Shown here piece by piece: positions 19,874 to 28,450 of a stretch of DNA of 64,000 nucleotides (the first letter of the stretch is position 1; every line of letters starts with the position of its first letter). A model generated the notes under the pieces. The model had not been told where the DNA came from and ran no database searches. It saw only the letters and a program-made list of their open reading frames with translations. Position numbers and translations under genes: made by a program. Source of the stretch: Erythrobacter colymbi (GTDB lineage Bacteria > Pseudomonadota > Alphaproteobacteria > Sphingomonadales > Sphingomonadaceae); the NCBI RefSeq assembly GCF_002155685.1, contig NZ_MUYK01000006.1, forward strand, positions 62,001-126,000, written 5' to 3'.

Positions 19874-20434
19874 ATGACCCACCCCGTGAACCTCGCCGGC
19901 ATCCACCACGCCGCGTACCGCTGCAAGGACGCCAAGGAGATGGTGGAGTGGTACGCCCGCGTGCTCGGCATGACCTACACCACCGCCTTTGCCGAGGATC
20001 ACGTGCCTTCGACCGGCGAGTATGATCCCTACATGCACATCTTCCTCGATGCGGGGAACGGCAACATCCTCGCCTTCTTCGAGCTGCCGAACCAGCCGGA
20101 GATGGGCAAGGACCCGAACACGCCCGCGTGGGTGCAGCATCTGGCGCTGAAGGTGCCTTCCGAGGAAGCGCTGCTGGCGGCCAAGGCGCATATCGAAGCG
20201 CAGGGGATCGACGTGCTCGGCCCGACGCATCACGGCATCTTCAAGTCGATCTACTTCTTCGATCCCAATGGCCACCGCGTGGAACTCGCCGCCGATATCG
20301 GAACGGCGGAGCAATACGCCGAACTTGCCCGCGTCGCTCCGGTGATGCTGGAGGAATGGTCGCAGACCAAGAAAGCCCCGCGCCACGCCGACTGGCTGCA
20401 CGAGATTGCCCGCGCTGAACACGCGGCGAAGTAA
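19874..20434 (+). CDS. VOC family protein (extradiol dioxygenase-like)
   Basis: This 186-residue protein starts MTHPVNLAGIHHAAYRCKD, preceded by GGAGAGGAATG. Two VOC modules are seen: the first ends with NILAFFELPNQ and the second runs from VQHLALKVPSEEALL to IYFFDPNGHRVELAAD. His, Glu and His ligands are visible in GIHHAAY, VQHLAL and VELAAD, so a metal site is likely. It lies downstream of hppD on the same strand, separated by an inverted repeat, and may belong to the same aromatic degradation programme. Substrate unknown; glyoxalase-type or ring-cleavage chemistry are both possible. Confidence 0.82.
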   Translation: MTHPVNLAGIHHAAYRCKDAKEMVEWYARVLGMTYTTAFAEDHVPSTGEYDPYMHIFLDAGNGNILAFFELPNQPEMGKDPNTPAWVQHLALKVPSEEALLAAKAHIEAQGIDVLGPTHHGIFKSIYFFDPNGHRVELAADIGTAEQYAELARVAPVMLEEWSQTKKAPRHADWLHEIARAEHAAK

Positions 20435-20443
20435 GGCTTAAGG

Positions 20444-20613
20444 GTTTCACGCAGAGGCGCAGAGTAAGCAGAGGCGCAGAGGGGTTTCGCCCGCGGCGAA
20501 GCCGCATTTTTCCTCGAACGGTGCGGAAAGTGCCAAAGATGGAGATGATGAAATTGCCTTCGGCACGCACGACATCTTCGCGCCTCTGCTTCCTCTGCGC
20601 CTCTGCGTGAAAC
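20444..20613. repeat. MITE-like inverted repeat (GTTTCACGCAGAGG arms)
   Basis: Terminal arms of about 33 bases begin GTTTCACGCAGAGGCGCAGAG at both ends in inverted orientation with one mismatch. The 90-base centre has no gene. It lies between a VOC gene and bchE. Confidence 0.85.
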
Positions 20614-20642
20614 GACCCCACGCGCTGCCCTCGCCTCAACAT

Positions 20643-20656
20643 TTGATCCAGCGCAA
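20643..20656. promoter_or_regulatory. Possible Fnr/FnrL half-conserved box upstream of bchE
   Basis: TTGATCCAGCGCAA matches the Fnr consensus TTGATNNNNATCAA at 8 of 10 defined positions. It lies 56 bases before the bchE start. FnrL is known to activate bchE in purple bacteria. Confidence 0.35.
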
Positions 20657-20712
20657 AGCCCCCGCGCCGCAACTCCCCCACCTTGGCACCGTCCAAAAGG
20701 GGGAGTCGGCCC

Positions 20713-22326
20713 ATGCGCATTCTGTTCGTCCATCCCAACTACCGCTCGGGCGGGGCCGAGATTGCAGGGACGTGGCCGCCTGCCTGGGTCGCCTACCTCT
20801 CCGGCCCGCTGAAGCGCGCCGGGTTCACCGACATCACCTTCATCGACGCGATGACCGAGGGTCTGTCGGACGACGAGCTGCGCCAGCGCATGACCGCGCT
20901 CCAGCCCGATGTGGTCGGCACCACCGCGATCACCCCCTCGATCTACGCCGCCGAGCGCGTGCTGGAGATCGCCGCGCTCCACGTGCCGCAGGCGGTGCGG
21001 GTGCTGGGCGGGATCCATGCGACATTCATGTATGCGCAGGTGCTCGCCGAGGCCCCGCATATCGACGTGATCGTGCGCGGGGAGGGCGAGGAGATTGCGG
21101 TCGAACTGTTCACCGCGATCGAAGAAGGCCGCTGGCCGCAGGACGCCCGCAGCATCAAGGGCCTCGCCTTCCGCGAGGGCGAGCAGGTCGTCGCCACCGA
21201 GGCTGCCGACACCATCAAGGACATGGCCTCGATCAAGCCCGATTGGGATGTGCTCGACTGGAACCAGTACACCTACATCCCGCTAGGCACCCGCGTCGCC
21301 ATCCCCAACTTGGCGAGGGGCTGCCCCTTCACCTGCTCCTTCTGCTCGCAATGGAAGTTCTGGCGCGATTACCGCGTGCGCGATCCGAAGGACGTGGTCG
21401 ACGAGATCGAGGAGCTCCACGAAAAGCACGGCGTCGGCTTCTTCATCCTCGCGGACGAGGAACCGACCATCAACCGCAAGACGTTCATCAAGTTCTGTCA
21501 GGAGCTGATCGACCGCGGCCTGCCCGACAAGGTAAAGTGGGGGATCAACACCCGCGTCACCGATATCTACCGCGACAAGGAACTGCTGCCCTTCTACCGC
21601 AAGGCGGGCCTCGTCCATGTCAGCCTCGGCACAGAGGCGGCGGCGCAGATGAAGCTCGACCGGTTCAACAAGGAGACCAAGGTCGAGGAGAACAAGCAGG
21701 CGATCAAGCTGCTGCGCGATGCCGACATCTTCGTCGAGGCGCAGTTCATCGTCGGGCTGGACAACGAGACGCCCGAGACGCTCGAGGACACCTTCCAGAT
21801 GGCGTGGGACTGGCAGCCCGATCTCGCCAACTGGGCGATGTATACGCCCTGGCCCTACACGCCCTTGTTCGAGACGCTGAAGGACCAGGTCGAGGTCCAT
21901 GATTTCAGCAAGTACAACTTCGTCACCCCGATCATGAAACCCGCCGCGATGGAGCGCGGGGAGCTGCTCGACGGGGTGATGAAGAACTACCGGCGGTTCT
22001 ACATGCGGAAGGCGCTGTTCCATTACCCGTGGCGCGGGACGGGCTTCCGGCGGCGCTATCTGCTCGGGTGCCTGTGGGCCTTCCTGCGCGCGGGGTTCAA
22101 GCGGACGTTCTACGATCTCGGCAAGGCGGGGTACTGGGGGCCGCAGACCAAGAAGAAAGTCGAGTTCCACTTCGATGAAAGCCGCGCCGCGGCGATCGAT
22201 GCCGCGGGCGACTGGGAGACCGCCGCCGACCGGGCCGCACAGGCGCAGGAGCGCCGCGAGGCCGTCCGCGCCCAGATGAAGCAGCGGGGTGCAGACCGCC
22301 GGCGGGACCGGATCGATGTCGATTGA
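20713..22326 (+). CDS. bchE: Mg-protoporphyrin IX monomethyl ester oxidative cyclase (anaerobic, radical SAM)
   Basis: This 537-residue enzyme forms the isocyclic ring E of bacteriochlorophyll using B12 and S-adenosylmethionine, with water as oxygen source. The start [20 protein letters not shown] is diagnostic of BchE. The cobalamin-binding-like N-terminal domain has [18 protein letters not shown] and [13 protein letters not shown]. The radical SAM cluster is Cys204, Cys208 and Cys211 in [10 protein letters not shown]. The C-terminal [16 protein letters not shown] is also BchE-like. bchJ overlaps its end by 11 bases. No other photosynthesis gene is near, so the pair sits apart from the main photosynthesis cluster if one exists. 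Confidence 0.92.
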   Translation: MRILFVHPNYRSGGAEIAGTWPPAWVAYLSGPLKRAGFTDITFIDAMTEGLSDDELRQRMTALQPDVVGTTAITPSIYAAERVLEIAALHVPQAVRVLGGIHATFMYAQVLAEAPHIDVIVRGEGEEIAVELFTAIEEGRWPQDARSIKGLAFREGEQVVATEAADTIKDMASIKPDWDVLDWNQYTYIPLGTRVAIPNLARGCPFTCSFCSQWKFWRDYRVRDPKDVVDEIEELHEKHGVGFFILADEEPTINRKTFIKFCQELIDRGLPDKVKWGINTRVTDIYRDKELLPFYRKAGLVHVSLGTEAAAQMKLDRFNKETKVEENKQAIKLLRDADIFVEAQFIVGLDNETPETLEDTFQMAWDWQPDLANWAMYTPWPYTPLFETLKDQVEVHDFSKYNFVTPIMKPAAMERGELLDGVMKNYRRFYMRKALFHYPWRGTGFRRRYLLGCLWAFLRAGFKRTFYDLGKAGYWGPQTKKKVEFHFDESRAAAIDAAGDWETAADRAAQAQERREAVRAQMKQRGADRRRDRIDVD

Positions 22327-22921
22327 GGCGCGCATTCTCGGACGGCGCCGGGCAGAGGCGCTGATCGGGCCGAACGCGGTGCTGAAGGCGGTCGAAGTGA
22401 TGGAGGAGCGGCTGGGCCATGCCGAGACCGCCGCCATCCTCGCCGATGCGCAGATCACGCGGCTCCCCTCGGGCGAGCACATGATCCCCGAGATCGAGGC
22501 GCTGCGGCTCCATCGCTGGCTGGCGCTGCACGACCCGATGGGGGCGCTGGTGATCGCCGAGGAGGCGGGCGCGCGGACGGCGGATTACATCATCGCCCAC
22601 CGCATCCCGCGCGCGGCGTGCTGGCTGCTGCGCCGCCTGCCCGCCCGCGTCGCCGCGCCGCTGCTGATGGCTGCGATCAGGAAGCACGCCTGGACCTTCG
22701 TGGGGGCGGGGGCCTTCACCCCGCAGGGCGCGTGGCGCTTCACCATCGACCGCTCTGCCGCAGGCGACGGACTTCCACCGTCCGAGAGTCTGTTCGCGTG
22801 GTATGCGGCGGTCTTCACCCGGCTCTACCGCGAACTGGTCGCCCCCGACTGCCGCTGCACCGTGACCGAGCCCGACGTGCCCTGCGACATGGCCCGCGCC
22901 TTCGCCATCACGCGGGCCTAG
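22316..22921 (+). CDS. bchJ: BchJ, V4R-domain bacteriochlorophyll synthesis protein
   Basis: This 201-residue protein starts [12 protein letters not shown] and overlaps bchE by 11 bases, indicating coupled translation. It has the V4R (4-vinyl reductase) domain, with the late pattern [10 protein letters not shown] and a Cys cluster in [19 protein letters not shown]. BchJ was first called the divinyl reductase, but work in purple bacteria suggests a substrate-delivery or accessory role, with BciA or BciB doing the reduction. The bchE-bchJ order is the same as in several purple bacteria, which supports both names. An upstream in-frame start is possible but lies deeper in bchE. Confidence 0.85.
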   Translation: MSIEARILGRRRAEALIGPNAVLKAVEVMEERLGHAETAAILADAQITRLPSGEHMIPEIEALRLHRWLALHDPMGALVIAEEAGARTADYIIAHRIPRAACWLLRRLPARVAAPLLMAAIRKHAWTFVGAGAFTPQGAWRFTIDRSAAGDGLPPSESLFAWYAAVFTRLYRELVAPDCRCTVTEPDVPCDMARAFAITRA

Positions 22922-22930
22922 CGCGGCGGA

Positions 22931-23920
22931 TCAGTGCGGCGCGGGGCCGCAGGCGAGGCGGATTTCTCCCGCCGCCAGATCGTAGGTCAGCGAGGAGCAA
23001 TGCGCGATCTGCGCGCGCCCGATGCGGGTGAGGAAGTCGGCCTTGCCCTTCTTCTTGCGGCGCGAGACGATGATCTCTTGCGGGTTGAAGCGCGGGTCGT
23101 TCGGAGCGATCTCGCCCACGGACTTGGCCTTGCCGTGATCGTCGTAGCGGACCGCGAACCGGTCGATCATCATGTCGCCGAGTTCGAGCGGGCGGGCGAG
23201 GCGCATCGCGCGGGTGCGGCGCTCGACGCCGAAGCCGACCGTCACCTTGCCCTCGCTCCCCGGCTCGAAGCCCCCGTCGAAGCGCGTGGCGAGGTAGTTG
23301 GCGGTGGGCGCGGTGACGAGGTTTTCGGGGCGTTCGAGCACGAAGTACACCTGGATCCGGCGGTCGCCCGTGTCGATTTCGGTGCCGAGCGTCCGCGCCC
23401 GGTCGCTGCCGATCTGCGCGATCGGGAAGCGCTGCACGTGCTGCTCGCCCGATGCTTCGGCGAGCGGGAAGACCACGCGGCGGTAGGGCAGGTTATGGAT
23501 GCCGATCACCCCGTCCGCCACGTTGCTCGCCGGGTTCTTGCTCCACATCACCGGCACCGCTTTCAGCTGGCCGCCGAAATCGACGTCCTTCCACAATCCG
23601 TCCGAGCGCAGCGGATCGCCCGCGCCGAAATCCCACATCATGCGGAAGGTCCCGGCCCAGCCGAGCTGCGCGGCGATCTCGGGATTGACCGCCGCCGGGC
23701 CCGAGGCCTCGGCCGTCACCAGCAGCCGGAGCGGCAGGCCGTCGATGGTGACGGTGATGATGTGATCGGGCGGGAGCACCAGTTCCTCCGCCGGAGCCGC
23801 CCGCTCGGCAGTGACGGTGATGTTCGAGAGGGGGGCAGCAGACTCCTGCGCCGCCGCATCGCCCGCAAGCGCGGCTGCGGGCAGGAGCATCGACAGGGCA
23901 AGGGCCGCAGGCCTTGGCAT
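22931..23920 (-). CDS. Secreted/periplasmic protein of unknown function
   Basis: This 329-residue protein starts MPRPAALALSMLLPAAALAGDAAAQ, a clear signal peptide. The mature part has strand-rich segments such as PPDHIITVTIDGLPLRLLV and GVIGIHNLPYRRVVFPL, loosely like aspartyl-protease-fold proteins, but no D[ST]G catalytic motif is visible. A basic stretch RRKKKGKADF precedes a C-terminal segment with two Cys (AHCSS and LACGPA) that could form a disulfide. It converges on bchJ, 9 bases apart. No family was recognised. It is probably a periplasmic or envelope protein. Confidence 0.75.
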   Translation of the reverse strand: MPRPAALALSMLLPAAALAGDAAAQESAAPLSNITVTAERAAPAEELVLPPDHIITVTIDGLPLRLLVTAEASGPAAVNPEIAAQLGWAGTFRMMWDFGAGDPLRSDGLWKDVDFGGQLKAVPVMWSKNPASNVADGVIGIHNLPYRRVVFPLAEASGEQHVQRFPIAQIGSDRARTLGTEIDTGDRRIQVYFVLERPENLVTAPTANYLATRFDGGFEPGSEGKVTVGFGVERRTRAMRLARPLELGDMMIDRFAVRYDDHGKAKSVGEIAPNDPRFNPQEIIVSRRKKKGKADFLTRIGRAQIAHCSSLTYDLAAGEIRLACGPAPH

Positions 23921-24024
23921 CGCGGGGGTTTCCTTCGGCGCGGAGCCTTTAACGGCGCCTGTCATCCACGCCCGTCAACCGCCGCGCAAGCCCGGGGTTC
24001 CCGCCGGTGCCTGGGAACGCGCAG

Positions 24025-24402
24025 CTATCCGTTCTGTCCGCCGCTCTGGCCTTGCTGGTTCTGGCCCTGCTGGGCCTGCCGGAGCTGGCGTTCGCGCTTG
24101 CGCCGCTGGGCCTGCTGCTCGCGCCGCAGCACCACGACGTCGACCGTTTCGGCATGGGAGCCCATCCACCAAAGCCCGCAGATCAGCCAGCCCGCGATAC
24201 CGAACAGGAACAGGAACACCGCCGAACCGAAATCCTCCGCATGGTCGGGATTGTCGACGTAACCGGTGAACCACAGGACCAGAGGAACCAGCAGCGCCAG
24301 CCACACCGCGAACTGCGCCCAGCCCTTTGGGCCGCGGGGAACGATGGTGAAGTGCATCGGCCCACGCCGATACATGACGAATGGCTTGTCGCCCGCGGGC
24401 AT
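24025..24402 (-). CDS. Small two-helix membrane protein, paralogue A
   Basis: This 125-residue protein starts MPAGDKPFVMYRRG with an AGGAG site. It has two membrane helices (about residues 31-48 and 62-80) and a long Gln- and Arg-rich tail (RREQQAQRRKRERQLRQAQ). The N-terminal 45 residues resemble paralogue B at 24547-24873: DKPFV, RRG, then IxPR and GWxQ align. It lies last in a minus-strand group with an SPFH protein and a ribbon-helix-helix protein, but a 144-base AT-rich gap with a TATAAT-like box on the minus strand (24510-24518) suggests its own promoter. Function unknown. Confidence 0.75.
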   Translation of the reverse strand: MPAGDKPFVMYRRGPMHFTIVPRGPKGWAQFAVWLALLVPLVLWFTGYVDNPDHAEDFGSAVFLFLFGIAGWLICGLWWMGSHAETVDVVVLRREQQAQRRKRERQLRQAQQGQNQQGQSGGQNG

Positions 24403-24546
24403 CTCAAACTCCTACGGCCTGCCTTATTTTTGGTGCAGGTCCTCGACCTCGATGGGCGCCGACTAGCACCAAGCCCTCCGAACGTCATCTAACCTAAGTG
24501 AAGAATGCGAATTATATCCTCTTTTTAATCACCTAGGTAGTTACCC

Positions 24547-24873
24547 TCAGCGTCGGCGGCGTCCGTTCCGGGGTGTGGCGCGGTCGCTGGGGTGCAACAG
24601 AGGACCCGCGTCGATCACCTCGGCGCGCGCCTTCATCCAGGCGATTCCGCCGGCCGCCCAGAGTGTTGAGAACAGCAGGAAGATCACGGTCGCCCGGGTC
24701 AGCGCTCCGCCCGCTGCAAGGCCGGCGGCATAGCGCTGGAACAGGTAGGCAGCGGGGGCGAACAGGGCCATCCAGATACCCATCTGCATCCAGCCCAGGG
24801 CATTGCGCGGTCGGATATTGAACAGGAACCGGCCCCGGCGGACGAGGACAAAGGGCTTGTCGGCATCACGCAT
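24547..24873 (-). CDS. Small two-helix membrane protein, paralogue B
   Basis: This 108-residue protein starts MRDADKPFVLVRRG, a start supported by GAAGGAAG upstream. Two membrane helices lie at about residues 31-47 and 59-78, followed by a short basic tail. It is a paralogue of the protein at 24025-24402, sharing DKPFV..RRG, NIRPR/IVPRG and GWMQ/GWAQ. Its start overlaps the end of the ribbon-helix-helix gene by 8 bases, so the two are translationally coupled. An alternative ATG 15 bases upstream would increase the overlap. Function unknown; it may assemble with the SPFH protein encoded by the same unit. Confidence 0.75.
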   Translation of the reverse strand: MRDADKPFVLVRRGRFLFNIRPRNALGWMQMGIWMALFAPAAYLFQRYAAGLAAGGALTRATVIFLLFSTLWAAGGIAWMKARAEVIDAGPLLHPSDRATPRNGRRRR

Positions 24874-25081
24874 CGTCACTTCCTTCATCGGCCTGCGCCG
24901 GCGGACGGCCGCGACGGGCTGGGGCGGTGCGATCCACCTTCACCCCGCGCCGCCCCAGCGCTTCGCGCAGCAAGACCTCGATCTCGGCGTTCACGCTGCG
25001 CAGCTCGGCATCGGCGAGCCGCTGGACCGCATCGTGAAGCGCCGGATCGAGGCGCAGGGCAAAGGCTTTCTTGGCCGTCAT
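24866..25081 (-). CDS. Arc-type ribbon-helix-helix DNA-binding protein
   Basis: This 71-residue protein has the ribbon-helix-helix fold at residues 3-45: a strand KAFALRLDPAL, helix LHDAVQRLADAEL, then RSVNAEIEVLLREAL, as in Arc-family regulators and antitoxins. The tail is basic and Pro-rich (RRGRPP). It lies 10 bases after the SPFH gene and overlaps the next small membrane gene, so the three are one operon. Autoregulation of the operon through TGATATCA sites upstream of the SPFH gene is a reasonable inference. No toxin-like partner is obvious, so an antitoxin role is less likely. Confidence 0.82.
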   Translation of the reverse strand: MTAKKAFALRLDPALHDAVQRLADAELRSVNAEIEVLLREALGRRGVKVDRTAPARRGRPPAQADEGSDDA

Positions 25082-25091
25082 GACGGGCTCG

Positions 25092-25997
25092 TCAGTAGAG
25101 CGAGCCCGCGTTGACCACCGGCGTGGTGTCCCGTTCGGAGCACAGCACCACCATCAGGTTCGACGCCATCGCCGCCTTGCGCTCGTCATCAAGCTGGACG
25201 ACGTCCTTCTCGCTGAGCTGGGTCAGCGCCAGTTCGACCATCGTCACCGCACCCTCGACCAGCTTGGCGCGGGCGGCGATCACCGCTTCGGCCTGCTGGC
25301 GGCGCAGCATCGCCCCGGCGATCTCGGGGGCATAGGCGAGATGGGTGAGGCCGCACTCGTCGACGGTGATCCCGGCGACCGACAGCCGCTCGATCAGCGC
25401 AAGGCGCAGCTCGGCGCTGACTTCCTCGTGGTTGCCGCGCAGCGTGACCTCGAGATGCTCGATGTCGTCATAGGGGTAGCGCGAGCCGATGGCGCGCACC
25501 GCCGCCTCGATCTGCGCGGTGACGAATTCGCGGTAGTCGTCGACGTCGTAGAGAGCCTGCGCCGTGTCCGTCACGCGCCACACCACTTGCGCCGCCATTT
25601 CGATCGGGTTGCCGCGCGCGTCGTTCACCTTGATCTTCTCGCTGATGACGTTGTTGGCGCGCACCGCGATCTTGCTGCGGGTGAGCCAGGGCAGCACCCA
25701 GCGCAGACCCTCGTTGCGGTCGGTGCCCTTGTAGGCGCCGAACAGCTGGATCGCCGCGGCCTCGTTGGGGTTGATCATGTAGAACCCGGTGAGGATGAAC
25801 AGGCCCGCGACCCCGGCGATGATCGCGGGGATCAGCAGCGCGCCGACCGGCGGGCCCTCGCCTGCGGTCGCCTGGAAGAACAGCAGGCCCGCCACGACCA
25901 CGAGGCCGAGGCTGACCAGCAGCATGACATAGCCGCTCTGCGTCGAAGCCGCGGTCTCGCGGCTGCGATTGAGGGCGGGGGTATCAACAGATGACAT
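25092..25997 (-). CDS. SPFH/Band 7 domain membrane protein
   Basis: This 301-residue protein has two N-terminal membrane helices (about residues 23-42 and 49-71) and then an SPFH/Band 7 domain from [17 protein letters not shown] to about residue 230, including [27 protein letters not shown] (in two conserved parts) and [16 protein letters not shown] helical stretch rich in Ala, Glu and Arg ([19 protein letters not shown]) follows, as in stomatin and flotillin relatives. Such proteins form ring-like scaffolds in membrane microdomains and protect membrane proteases or respond to membrane stress. The start has GGAGATTC upstream. It heads the operon with the ribbon-helix-helix and small membrane genes. 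Confidence 0.9.
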   Translation of the reverse strand: MSSVDTPALNRSRETAASTQSGYVMLLVSLGLVVVAGLLFFQATAGEGPPVGALLIPAIIAGVAGLFILTGFYMINPNEAAAIQLFGAYKGTDRNEGLRWVLPWLTRSKIAVRANNVISEKIKVNDARGNPIEMAAQVVWRVTDTAQALYDVDDYREFVTAQIEAAVRAIGSRYPYDDIEHLEVTLRGNHEEVSAELRLALIERLSVAGITVDECGLTHLAYAPEIAGAMLRRQQAEAVIAARAKLVEGAVTMVELALTQLSEKDVVQLDDERKAAMASNLMVVLCSERDTTPVVNAGSLY

Positions 25998-26015
25998 GAC
26001 GAATCTCCATTTCCC

Positions 26016-26033
26016 GATATAATTGTGATATCA
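26016..26033. promoter_or_regulatory. GATAT-type operator in the SPFH/TIR divergent gap
   Basis: GATATAATTGTGATATCA contains the perfect palindrome TGATATCA (26026-26033) and a second GATAT half-site 11 bases away, one helical turn. Tandem half-sites suit a ribbon-helix-helix repressor. It lies 19 bases before the SPFH start. Confidence 0.45.
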
Positions 26034-26155
26034 TTTTTATAGCACCGCAGGGGATCGTCAAGCGGATTCGGATTGCGCCTTGTGCATGATCACTTGGCGC
26101 GGGGGGGGGTTTGGCTGTAGCAAAAGACACGGACCGGCTCGGGGAAGGGGGGACA

Positions 26156-28138
26156 GTGCCAGTGGAAAGCGGCGACGATACGCGCTCCGACGCCCGGCCG
26201 CTGCTGTTCGTCAGCTATTCGCGCACCGATCTTCCCCGCGCCCGTCCGGTGATCGACCTGCTCGAATCCGCGGGCTTCGACGTGTGGTGGGACGGCCGCC
26301 TCGAGGGCGGGGAGAACTACCTCCAGACCACCGAGACCGCGCTCGAGACGGCAGCCTGCGTGGTGGTGCTGTGGTCGGCGACCTCCGTGGCATCGCACTG
26401 GGTGCGCGACGAGGCGCAGCGCGGGCGCGAGCGCGGGTGCCTGGTGCCGCTGACGATCGACGGGACGATGGCGCCGCTCGGCTTCCGGCAGTTTCAATTG
26501 CTCGACATCAGCGGCTGGGACGGGTCGGCGGCGAGCACGGATGCGCAGCGCATTCTGGTGGCGGTGCGGGCACGGCTGACGGGTGACGGGCCGGCGCCGG
26601 TGGCCCCTGCTCCGGTAACGGTCGCTCCGCTGCCTGGGCCCAAGCCAACGGGCCCTGCCCTGTCGCGCCGGACGCTGGTGATCGGCGGCGCGGGCGTGGC
26701 AGGGGCGGCTGGGCTGCTTGGCGCGTGGCAATTCGGCCTGTTCGGCTCGGCGGCCAATGCGACAACCTCGATGGTGGTACTGCCCTTCATCAACGACACG
26801 GGCGACCCCCAGAAGAAGTATTTTTCCGACGGGCTCTCGCGCGAATTGCGCTCGATCCTGTCGCGCAACCCGCGGCTCAAAGTGGCCGCGCCCACCTCTT
26901 CCTCGGCGATCGAGGGGGAGGACGACTTCGCCATCGGCCGCAAGCTCGGGGTCGAGCACATCCTGCGCGGCAACGTGCAGCGCGATAACGAACGGGTGCG
27001 GGTCTCGGCTGAACTGGTGCAGATCAAGGACGGCGGCATCCCGTGGAGCGATAATTTCGACCGGACGCTGTCCGACGTCTTCGCCCTGCAATCGGAAATC
27101 GCCGAAACCGTCGCCCTGTCCCTCGTCGCCACGATTGCCACCGAGGGTGAGGCCAAGCAGGCCGCCGCCGCGCAGAAGGAGATCGGCGGCACCTCCTCGG
27201 TCGCGGCTTACGAGGCCTTCCTGCGCGGCCATGCGCTGTACGACCTGTCGTCCGGCTCGGAAAGCGACCGCGCCGCGCTGGCGCAGTTCGACGCGGCCAT
27301 CGCCGCGGACCCCAATTATGCCATCGCCCACGCGATGCGTTCGACGATGCTGGCATCGATCGGGATCAATCTCGCCAGCGGTGAGGGCGAGCACGACACG
27401 ATCTTCAATGACGCCATCGCTGCGGCCGAGCGGGCGCTGGCGATCGAGCCCCGGCTGCCCCGCGCGCATCTCGCGCTTGGCTATGCGCTGAGCCACGGGC
27501 GGCTCGATATCGCCGCTGCCATGCCGCATTACCGCGCCGCCGAGAAGAATGCGGCGGGCGATTCCGACATCAAGCGTGCGGTGGCGAGCTTCCTGATCTA
27601 CGGAGCCGAGCAGGCCCGCGCGCAGGCCCTGATCGACGAGGTTCTGGCACTCGACCCGCTCAACGCCCGCGCCTTTCGCAGCGCCGGCTACATCGCGATC
27701 TTCGCGCGCCAATATCCGCAGGTTATCAAGCACATGGAGCGTGCGATCGTCCTCAATCCCAGCCTCGCGAGCGCCCAGTTCGGCATCGCGATCGCGCGTC
27801 TCATGCAGGGCGACAATGCCGGGGCGCTCAAGGCTGCCGAGGCGGAGCCGGCCAAGGCTTTCGCGCTCACCGCTGCGGCCATTGCCAAGCACCGCATGGG
27901 CGATACCGCCGGGGCCGAGGCGGCGCTGGCGACGATGCAGCGCGATTTCGACGGCAGCCATTACCAGCAGGCCGAGGTGAACGCCCAGATCGGTCGCCCC
28001 GCCGAAGCGCTCAAGTGGCTCGAGATCGCCTATGCCAAGCGCGATCCGGGGCTCCTGTGGCTGCGCAACGACCCCCTGCTCGATCCGCTGCGGGGCGAGG
28101 CCCGGTTCAAGGAATTGCTTTCGCGCCTCGGGTCATGA
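26156..28138 (+). CDS. TIR domain - membrane helix - TolB-like - TPR protein
   Basis: This 660-residue protein is read from GTG 26156, which has AGGGGGGA upstream; a TTG at 26111 after a run of nine G is an alternative. Domains in order: a TIR domain (about residues 15-120) with LLFVSYSRTD, FDVWWDGRLEGGENY and VVVLWSATSVASHW; a Pro-rich linker; one membrane helix (about 173-195, TLVIGGAGVAGAAGLLGA); a TolB/FlgO-like domain (SMVVLPFINDTGDP through NVQRDNERVRVSAELV); and TPR-like repeats to the end. The part after the TIR domain is the same as in CadC-type sensors. At the usual NADase Glu position no Glu is seen, so enzyme activity is doubtful. It may be a signalling scaffold. Confidence 0.85.
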   Translation: MPVESGDDTRSDARPLLFVSYSRTDLPRARPVIDLLESAGFDVWWDGRLEGGENYLQTTETALETAACVVVLWSATSVASHWVRDEAQRGRERGCLVPLTIDGTMAPLGFRQFQLLDISGWDGSAASTDAQRILVAVRARLTGDGPAPVAPAPVTVAPLPGPKPTGPALSRRTLVIGGAGVAGAAGLLGAWQFGLFGSAANATTSMVVLPFINDTGDPQKKYFSDGLSRELRSILSRNPRLKVAAPTSSSAIEGEDDFAIGRKLGVEHILRGNVQRDNERVRVSAELVQIKDGGIPWSDNFDRTLSDVFALQSEIAETVALSLVATIATEGEAKQAAAAQKEIGGTSSVAAYEAFLRGHALYDLSSGSESDRAALAQFDAAIAADPNYAIAHAMRSTMLASIGINLASGEGEHDTIFNDAIAAAERALAIEPRLPRAHLALGYALSHGRLDIAAAMPHYRAAEKNAAGDSDIKRAVASFLIYGAEQARAQALIDEVLALDPLNARAFRSAGYIAIFARQYPQVIKHMERAIVLNPSLASAQFGIAIARLMQGDNAGALKAAEAEPAKAFALTAAAIAKHRMGDTAGAEAALATMQRDFDGSHYQQAEVNAQIGRPAEALKWLEIAYAKRDPGLLWLRNDPLLDPLRGEARFKELLSRLGS

Positions 28139-28187
28139 TAGCACTTCGCCTGCGTCCGATAGGGGCGCGAGCGAGGGGGTTATCACC

Positions 28188-28424
28188 ATGAAGAAAATCG
28201 TTACCTTTGCGATGGTTGCTGGCGGCGCGCTGGCCCTGGCCGCGTGCGGCGGCAAGACCGAGGAGGCCCCTGCGGCCGAGCCCACCGCGGCCGAGCCCGA
28301 GATGATGGCTCCGGCAGCCGACGCCACCCCGGCGGCTGACGAGACCGGATCGCCGGTCAATGAGATGGATCCGACCAACAACCCGATCGGCCCGGCCAAG
28401 ACCGGCGCCGGCACCACCCAGTAA
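28188..28424 (+). CDS. Small lipoprotein
   Basis: This 78-residue protein starts MKKIVTFAMVAGGALALAACGGKTEE: a signal peptide with lipobox LAAC, so Cys20 should be lipidated. The mature part is about 58 residues, acidic and rich in Ala, Pro and Glu, with no fold motif, and ends in GAGTTQ. It lies 49 bases after the TIR protein on the same strand, preceded by GCGAGGGGG, and may be co-transcribed with it. It resembles the many small uncharacterised lipoproteins of Erythrobacteraceae. Function unknown. Confidence 0.8.
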   Translation: MKKIVTFAMVAGGALALAACGGKTEEAPAAEPTAAEPEMMAPAADATPAADETGSPVNEMDPTNNPIGPAKTGAGTTQ

Positions 28425-28450
28425 TCCGCCAAAGCTGCCCCCCGCGCGAT

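Noticed and set aside
26090-27961. 623-codon antisense frame over the TIR-TPR gene
   Set aside because: It is the mirror of a well-structured multi-domain gene.
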